NCBI GenBank assembly: GCA_964036295.1
Contig: OZ038465.1
Span: 13,892,667 to 13,956,666 of the forward strand
Length of the DNA: 64,000 nucleotides
Direction of reading: 5' to 3'
Source: Plumapathes pennacea
Lineage: Eukaryota; Cnidaria; Anthozoa; Antipatharia; Myriopathidae
In this document: positions 56,900-64,000 of the stretch, piece by piece
Layout: each line of letters begins with the position of its first letter
How positions within the stretch are numbered: position 1 is the first letter of the stretch
The notes under the pieces: generated by a model
What the model was told of the DNA's origin: nothing
The model's input: only the letters and a program-made list of their open reading frames with translations
Database searches by the model: none
Position numbers and translations under genes: made by a program

Positions 56900-59800
56900 A
56901 TGGTGAAACAGTCCTACGAAAAAGTTCCTCAGAATGGACAGCGTACTTCTGCAGATTCACAGAAAGATGCGGGCCTCTTTTCCACCTTGACGTTTTGGTG
57001 GATGAACGGAGTCTTTAAAACGGGCGCCAAACGTCCACTGAAAGAATCCGACTTCCTTCCCCTCCAAGATGAAGACGACACGCAACGATTAACTGAACGA
57101 ATTCAAGAGAAATGGGTTTGTGAGAGGAAAAGATGCGCAGAGTCGGGAAACGAACCTCGATTCTGGAAAAACGTTCTCACCTCTGTTTCCCGTCGACAGT
57201 GTGTAGTCATTTTCATCACAGGTTTACTGGATTCTTTGTGCCGTGATTTGCAGCCACTGCTGGTGGGATTCCTACTTTTGGAGATGATGTCCACACGCGT
57301 AGACTCCTTCCTGTACACGTATGCCGCCGCCATGTTCTTCACTGCTGTTGTGAGAATTGCAGCCAATCATTTATTCTTCTACTACGCTGAACGGCTTGGG
57401 ATACAGTTGAGAGCTGGTTTAAAAGGCGTTGTGTACTTCAAGGTATTAATACACTAAGGGCGTGTTCGATTGAGTCTGTTCCGGAATACGAATAGTACCG
57501 TTGATCAGTAAAACTATTTGGTTTGGAGCTGATTAAGATTGGGATGTGTCCAAAATGTGTCTTAAACAATTTCGAACAAAATCTTCCCCAGAACAAGGAA
57601 AACTTTGGGTCATTTTAGCATTCCTATTCCGGAATAGACCCAATGAAACGCAGCCTAATTATCTCTCGTGTTTAAGGTCGAAACTAAAACTTGAGCTACA
57701 TTAGAGACCGTAGAAAACTTAGTTGCCATCAAAACTTCATTCAATACATGTCACATGTTGGTGTCTAAAAGGGGCCACAAATCCATACCAGGTTCGACTG
57801 TAGTTGTTACAGCGAAGCAAAAATTACTATGGCAAGAAGTATTCCAGCTACACGTAAATCGAAAGGGCAAGTAAGAACAGATAAAAGCAAGCAATTTAAA
57901 GTGCATACTTATATAACGTGTATAGGGACATCCGGGTATCCGAGTTGCAGCTAGGGTCCATCCCTTTACTCATTTCCTTCTTCCTCAATACCTTACTGCA
58001 GGTCCTTCGCCTTGGTCAGCAAACCTTAAGAGACTTCACAGTAGGTCAAGTGGTGGACCTTATATCAAATGACGTGCAGCGAATGGAACAGGCCCCACGA
58101 TCATTTTTTTGTCTCTTTCAGTCGCTCTTTTATCTAATCATAGGTGCATGTCTCGCGGGGTACTTTGTCGGGTTCCAGGCCGTAGTCGGGCTGGCTAGCG
58201 TCCTGCTGCTTGTGCCTCTCTTGGTATGCCTGGCCCGCGTCGGTGGGAAGCTTAGAAAAAAGACCGCTGAAGTTACCGACCGACGCGTTTTGTTGATGAA
58301 TGAAATAGTGTCAGCGATCCGTGCAGTGAAGGCAAATGCTTGGGAATGGATCTACAGAGACAAGATTCGAAAAATTAGGAGGTGAGCAGTTAAAGGACTC
58401 CAAAGAGATTTTTACTTACGTTAAATGACCTAATAAGCCTCTCCTTTCTAATAACACCCTCCCCCCCTCACCCATTTTCATCCTGTTCACTTTGAGCACC
58501 ATTAACATTAGCAGACAAACAAGACAAATGATGCGCATTTAATTAGATGCTTGGTGATATCAATTTGAGCTTTATATTTCGCATATCTAACTTTACACAG
58601 CATTTTGTTGATCAAAAATACAGTACCTCTTGTTGCCATCTGATCTTTTTAAATTAGCCCCCCCCCCCCACCCTCTCTGTTAACTCTCCCCTGCCTCCCT
58701 CTACAAGGCCAAGTTTTACATAAGCCCCCGGGGGCTTATTAGAGTATTTACAGTACACACAAGCAACAAGCTACTAATAACTTTGTGAAAGCACTTGTTT
58801 ATCTGCGGCCACTGCAGTAACACTGCACTGAACGTCCTGTTACACGAAGCAATGTTTTTTATAACGCAAGTTTCACCACAACATTGGTTGTTGCAAATTG
58901 CTATGGGGCAGACGCTCGCAAATTCGAAATATTCTTCTTCCCCTGCAACTGATCTTGCATGATTTCGTTACGCGACAAGTTGCAAGGGGGGAGGAAGTGG
59001 TTACACGCGCAATTTCTTATGTGAAATTTGTCTCGCAATGGCGATGCATAATAATAATTGTCTCCTGTAACAAGACCTTTACTGTCTGTGTTGATAGTTT
59101 ACAAAGAAAGAGTGTCGTCACTTTTGATTTGCAGTCAGAAAGAATGCACAAGTGATGTATTTCCTCGCTTTATCCTTTTCAGGGAGGAGATAAAGGTCAT
59201 CCGTAAAAAATGTACCGTCTTGTCTTTCGCAGCCGGACCCCTTTTCGGTTTCAGTGATGTGGCTAGCTTCATAGCTGTTACACTTATGGTAATGACAGGA
59301 CATTTGTTGACTCCAGGAAACGTGTTCATGCTTCTAGCATTCATCAAAACTTTGATAACAAGCTTCGCGTATCGCGCTGGCCTCGGATTACAATTTCTTG
59401 TTGAGGCGAAAGTTTCCCTTGCAAGAATACAAAAGTTTTTGCTCCTTCCAAGTTTGCCACACCTCAGCGAGACTTCACACACGGAGCAAGCAAGCTCTAA
59501 ACACGACTCTGTCATGAACAATGTAGTGTCACACGCGTCAACACCCACTGAGTATCAAGACGGCACACCGGCCAGCTGTAACTCTACTCAAGCAGAAGAC
59601 ACAACTGCCAATTCTGGAAATGAAATATCAAACAAAGCTTGCACTGTTTCCAACCTGACACTTTGTCTTGGTGAAAATAGCGACAGATACACCCTTCACA
59701 ATATCAGTTTTGAGCTATCGCAGAATGGCCTGGTGGTTATAACTGGCTCTGTAGGAAGTGGGAAGTCTTCAGTGTTAGCAGCAATTGATAAGCAAGTTGA

Positions 59801-62800
59801 GATAAGCGAAGGGAGAATCGTCTGCCCTGGAACTATTGCCTATGTGTCACAGACACCTTGGGTATTCCCGGGGACTATTCTTGAGAACATTCTGTTTGGA
59901 AAAGAATTTGACGAAGAGAGATTTAAAACAGTCATCGACGTTTGTGCCCTCAGAAAAGACTTGGAAATCTTTCCAGATGGCGATCAAACAATTGTCGGAG
60001 AGCGTGGAGCTGTTCTTAGTGGAGGTCAACAAGCGAGGATCAGTTTGGCCCGCGCAGTGTACGCCGATGCTGATGTATACTTGCTAGACGATCCTCTGAG
60101 TACAGTGGACGCAAAAGTCGGTCAACACATCTTTGAGAAATGCATCTGTGACTTCTTGTCTTCCAAGACGAGACTGCTTGTGACCCACCAAACTAATCAC
60201 ATGAAGATGGCAGATCAGATTGTTCTGCTGTCCAAAGGAGGGGTTCTGGCTCAAGGCAGTTATGCAGAAATGTCGGACACTGGACTGCTGGAGACGGTTC
60301 TTGACTTCAAGAAATCATCAGTGAACCTTGATAGACAAAGCGACAACAAACCGACAGAGCATCTCAGAGAAGACGTCAAAACAGGTTTGGAAATTCCAGA
60401 CGAAGACAGACGTATTGGCACGTTGCCCCTGAAGCTTTACTGGAAGTATTTCAGGGCAGGACAATCTACTCTAGCAATGATTGGACTGGTTGCTGTGTTT
60501 CTTTTTACGCAAGGCAAGTGACTGTTGGAGCTGTTAAAGTGTCTCTTGATAGGGGCCGGGACAACTTAGAAACGGATTTTACTGTCCCTCCCTCCCCCCC
60601 CCCCCCCCCCCCCACCCCACCCCGATTGTACTAGGACAAGCGGTTACCCAGCGATAACCGGTCAGAGTAGGCACGAAGTTAGACTATCTTAGTGAACCAA
60701 GTTAACGTATTTTACAATCTTATGTTCTCTACTAAAATTTCATGCTTTTGCAAAACGACGTAAAAACATCTTTTTCGTAGAAATACTGCACTCGTAGCTC
60801 TGTAAGAGTTCCATGTGTCATCGTTATATTTGAGTTATTTTCACGTTAAACTATCTGTTTTTTGCACCTCCAGCTTTGTTGGTCGCACCAGATATTTGGT
60901 TGTCCCATTTGGTGAAGAAACCAAAAGAGGAACAGCGGACCGAAACAAACATGACCATATATATGTGGTTTGTGTGTGGGATACTATTGGTCACCTTTAC
61001 GCGAGCCGTTCTCTTCTACCAAGCATCTCAAAGCTCCTCTGAACAGTTGCATGACCAAATGGTACTGGCCATCCTCAAGGCTCCTGTACTGTTCTTCGAT
61101 ACCAACCCAGTGGGACGGATCTTAAATCGCTTCTCCAAAGATGTTGGATGCATGGACGAAGTTTTGCCGACTTGCTTCCTCAATTCTATTCAACTGGCGT
61201 TGTTTGTAACAGCCTCCATACTGATGCCATTGGTCCTGAATCCCTGGTTGATGGTGGTAGTTGTCCCTGTGCTTTTGGGTTATTTTTGCATTATCAGATA
61301 TTACTTGAAATCCTCTCGAGAGCTGCGGAGGCTCGAGTCAATATGCCGCAGTCCCATATTCTCGCACGTCTCGGAGACTCTGAATGGTTTGGACACGATC
61401 AGGTCAAGAGGACGACAAGACGATTTCGTGCTACAATTTTACAGGTAACCAAAGGAGATGCTAGTTTATATAGAGAGGAGCTATGTATAACTGTCAAAAA
61501 CAAAAACTAAAGTAATTACAGTGCCAATCACAAAGGATGTAAGGAAACACTTTCAACAACCAAAAGCAGAAATAATTTGTGGTTGATTTTACTTTTTGCT
61601 TGAACAACAAACTAGAAAACTCCATCTCCACTTCCTTGCTCATTTGAGTGAGCAGATCATAATCTGGTTTATTTTTGTTCCTGATTGGCCACTAAGAATG
61701 TTGCCAAACTTGTTTGGACCAATCCAAAAGCGTAGCAAGCACAAAACCAAAGCAATCACACGATTATTCTCGACACTCACCCGAAAACTGCTCTAAGTGA
61801 AAACGACAATGTGTAATCAACTTGTGCTAAATCACGTGACTGTCATGTGACTGTCTGTTGACGAGCAACATATGGACCCTTGTGGGACCCGTGGAGCCAG
61901 TGGGCATACAAGGTTATAGTTAAATTGCCGCCTTTGAACTGTGTCCAAAGTATCGAGAAAGACCAAATAACACATTTCTATATCTATACGAAGGAAACTG
62001 CCTTAAATACTGACACAGATAACCATTTGACAAGATATGGAAAAAAGACGTGAAACGGTTCAATCAGCGTCTCACTGTAGCATCGTAATCCGTTGCTATT
62101 AGCGCTATCGTTTGCCCCTTTGCGGTTTGTGCTAATCATTATGGTCTTTCGTGTGTTGCAGACTCCAGAACAAACAAAACCAGGTGTCCAACATGTGCTT
62201 GGCGAGTGTGCGATGGATGGGTGTCAGGGTGGACTTCTTCAGCGCTTTGCTCATTGGAGCTGTCGCTTTCTCAGCCATTCTTGTTGCACAGGACCCAGGT
62301 TAGGAATATTTAAAGCTTCTTTAGGGGCTGTATCATGACTGTGTTATGACTTTCCCCTTTGAGGCTTGGGAGTTAAACCGCCTCTTGCGGGTTCAACTAC
62401 AACTTCCAACATTTTCAACCAGGAATTCTAAGCTAAACAATCATTCCGTCATGCAATAAACTGTATTAGTAATATGTTGGTTCTCCTCACCAAAAGCAGA
62501 TGGTGCAGAATACACCGGTCCCCATTACAAGCTTCACAGCATCAGTATTATATAGTGTTTCCCGTGCGTGATAATTTTCTTGTCAGATAATTAAGGCCGA
62601 TTCTCTGATGGAGAATTTCGGGTCAGATGTAACTTCTGTCCTGAAGTATCACTAAATCTTCCCTGTATTCTTTTCTTTGACAGCTCAGGCAGGACTGTCC
62701 CTCATTTACGTCATAGAGACTATTAACGTAGTCCAGTTTGCAATACAACAAGCCTCAGATGTTGAGAACAAAATGACGTCAATCGAGCGAGTGATGATGT

Positions 62801-63588
62801 ATACAGAGATTAAATCAGAGCCTGGCTATGATGTCGACACCAAGCCCCCCGAGGACTGGCCGCGCGATCCACGTGTCGTTTTCAGCAACGTCTCTTTGAG
62901 ATATTATCCCGGCGGACCTCAAGTGCTGAAAGACCTCAACATCAACATCGACGGAAAAGCAAAAATTGGAGTTGCAGGCAGAACTGGCGCAGGAAAATCG
63001 TCCGTCATTGGTGCACTGTTACGCATGCCCGAGGCCACAGGAGTCATTTCAATTGATGGTATCAACCTCGCTACCTTGAACCTTCAGGAATCAAGACGAT
63101 GTTTCTCCGTCCTTAGTCAGAAGCCATTCCTCTTCAGTGGTTCCTTGAGAAAAAACCTCGATCCTTTGACGCAGCATGAAGACGCTGATCTGTGGCGAGT
63201 TTTGGAAGACGTTCAACTTAAGACTCTTGTGGAGCACCTTGAAGGACATCTCGACTACCAAGTGTCCGAGGGAGGAGGGAACTTCAGTGTCGGTGAACGT
63301 CAGCTACTCTGCCTTGCTCGTGTTCTACTTGAGCGGAACAAAGTTCTTATTTTGGATGAACCCACGGCGCACGTGGATCCCACCACAGAGAGAACGATAC
63401 AGAACACAGTACGCGACCAACTCAAGGAATGTACCGTCATAACAGTGGCTCACCGACTGAACACCATTCGAGACTGTGACAAGATTCTCGTCATGAAGGA
63501 TGGAACAACAGTGGAATTCGACAACTACGAGAAGTTGATGAAGAAAGAAGACGGCGTGTTCGCCGAAATGGCCGAGAAACAGTTGTAG
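56900..63588 (+). CDS. ABCC4: ABCC4/MRP4-like ABC transporter, copy 4 (six coding exons, GC-AG intron 3)
   Basis: Exons are 56900-57442, 58002-58381, 59183-60513, 60874-61444, 62162-62298 and 62684-63588, giving 3867 nt and 1288 aa. Exon phases equal those of copies 1-3. Intron 3 starts with GC (CAAG|GCAAGT). The domains are complete: ABCC4-type N-terminal linker FWWMNGVFKTGAKRPLKESD; NBD1 GSVGSGKSS, LSGGQ, YLLDDPLSTVD and VTHQTN; TMD2 FDTNPVGRILNRFSKDVG; NBD2 GRTGAGKSS, FSVGE, LILDE and VAHRLN. The linker before NBD1 is longer, with a Ser/Thr/Asn-rich insert (near 59470-59630). It is the most divergent copy, except for stretches in NBD1 (60001-60270) and the last ~450 coding bases, which nearly match the other copies. 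It is separated from copy 3 by 24.8 kb. The substrate is unknown; export of organic anions or nucleotides is expected from the family. Confidence 0.92.
57458..57655. mobile_element. PIF/Harbinger-type MITE in intron 1 of copy 4
   Basis: This is a 198 bp element. The left end GGGCGTGTTCGATTGAGTCT and the right end pair as ~36 bp inverted repeats with the shared core TTCCGGAATA. The trinucleotide TAA flanks it on both sides (57455-57457 and 57656-57658). A TAA/TWA duplication and GGGCGTGTTCGATT-type ends are the hallmark of PIF/Harbinger MITEs. Confidence 0.85.
58420..58760 (+). repeat. Dispersed repeat in intron 2 of copy 4
   Basis: It matches the reverse complement of 42480-42830. It includes a C-run (58659-58670) and ends near a short palindrome AAGCCCCCGGGGGCTTATTA. 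Confidence 0.65.
60514..60519 (+). promoter_or_regulatory. Non-canonical GC 5' splice site (copy 4, intron 3)
   Basis: The exon must end at base 60513 (phase 1) to join the frame at 60874. The next six bases are GCAAGT. The three other copies have GTAAGT at the homologous place. AAG|GCAAGT is the strong consensus for GC-AG introns spliced by the major spliceosome. Confidence 0.85.
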
Positions 63589-64000
63589 GAAACATGCAGC
63601 TTACTGCAGTATTATTCTTCCTCACTTGAAGTACTGTGTATAGCAAGCGTGACATTTTTTTTTTTTTGACTTTATTACAATTGTAATCCAAAGGAAAGGG
63701 GATCTAAGCGCTGATTACATACTAAACAAAATACGTTATGGACGTCACAGTACCTAAAATGTAGATTTTAATCTCTAGTTAGGCTCCGGTCGCACTCGTA
63801 ACTTTAAAGACATTAATATCGACATTTGCGTCATTTTAAGTCTAAACAGCGCTTTTCACTAAAAATATATGTCAGTACGTTGCTACGAAACATTGAAGAA
63901 GCCGTCGTATTGCTCTCGATGCTGAGTTATTATCGACCAAACTTCCCAGTTCGACCGGGCCCTTAGTCTGACGAACGATTTGGGGAAACATTGTGGTCGA
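63589..64000. other. 3' flank of copy 4
   Basis: The sequence diverges from the 3' flanks of copies 1 and 3 directly after the stop codon. There is a T-run at 63655-63667. No AATAAA is seen before the window ends. Confidence 0.6.

Overview
The window is eukaryotic nuclear DNA. Genes are split by GT-AG introns (plus one GC-AG intron), the G+C looks moderate, and the intergenic DNA is crowded with fold-back elements, MITEs, LINE fragments and tandem repeats. The protein family, repeat content and lack of any bacterial operon structure suggest a basal metazoan. My best guess is an anthozoan cnidarian such as a stony coral. That is an inference, not something the sequence states.

The backbone is a head-to-tail cluster of four ABCC4/MRP4-like ABC transporter copies, all on the + strand and all with the same six-coding-exon structure. 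Copy 1 (2910-9414, 1275 aa predicted) is intact. Copy 2 (12687-21140) is broken three ways: a nonsense codon, a 90-codon in-frame deletion in the second membrane domain, and a 3' truncation that removes the NBD2 H-loop. Copy 3 (24754-32099, 1276 aa) is intact. Copy 4 (56900-63588, 1288 aa) is intact, more divergent, and uses a GC 5' splice site at intron 3. Copies 1 and 2 share almost identical upstream DNA and exon 1 (about 2.9 kb). Copies 3 and 4 share an abruptly more similar last ~450 coding bases, which points to gene conversion. Each intact product would be a full ABC exporter without TMD0. NBD1 has Asp where a catalytic Glu would be, and NBD2 has a complete Walker B Glu, as is usual in the ABCC subfamily.

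Layout: 1-2909 upstream DNA of copy 1, including a ~1.85 kb insertion; 2910-9414 copy 1; 9415-12686 spacer and duplicated upstream block; 12687-21140 pseudogene copy 2, with a transposon-like insertion in intron 5; 21141-24753 spacer; 24754-32099 copy 3, with a LINE fragment split by a hairpin element in intron 2; 32100-56899 a 24.8 kb gene-poor stretch; 56900-63588 copy 4; 63589-64000 flank.

The gene-poor stretch holds an apparently orphan EDC3-like terminal exon (36122-36247), copies of a GGTCTGAAATAGGGTA-bearing repeat, tRNA-like repeats, and a ten-unit satellite of ~0.68 kb period. Every satellite unit carries a ~300 bp element with ~65 bp inverted ends. The stretch also holds a 270 bp near-perfect palindrome with a 9 bp target duplication, a CCHC Gag-like retroelement fragment next to an inverted repeat, and several MITEs.

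The two most interesting signals are the satellite built from a MITE-like unit (44.1-50.5 kb) and the birth, death and conversion pattern in the transporter cluster. I saw no convincing entirely new system.
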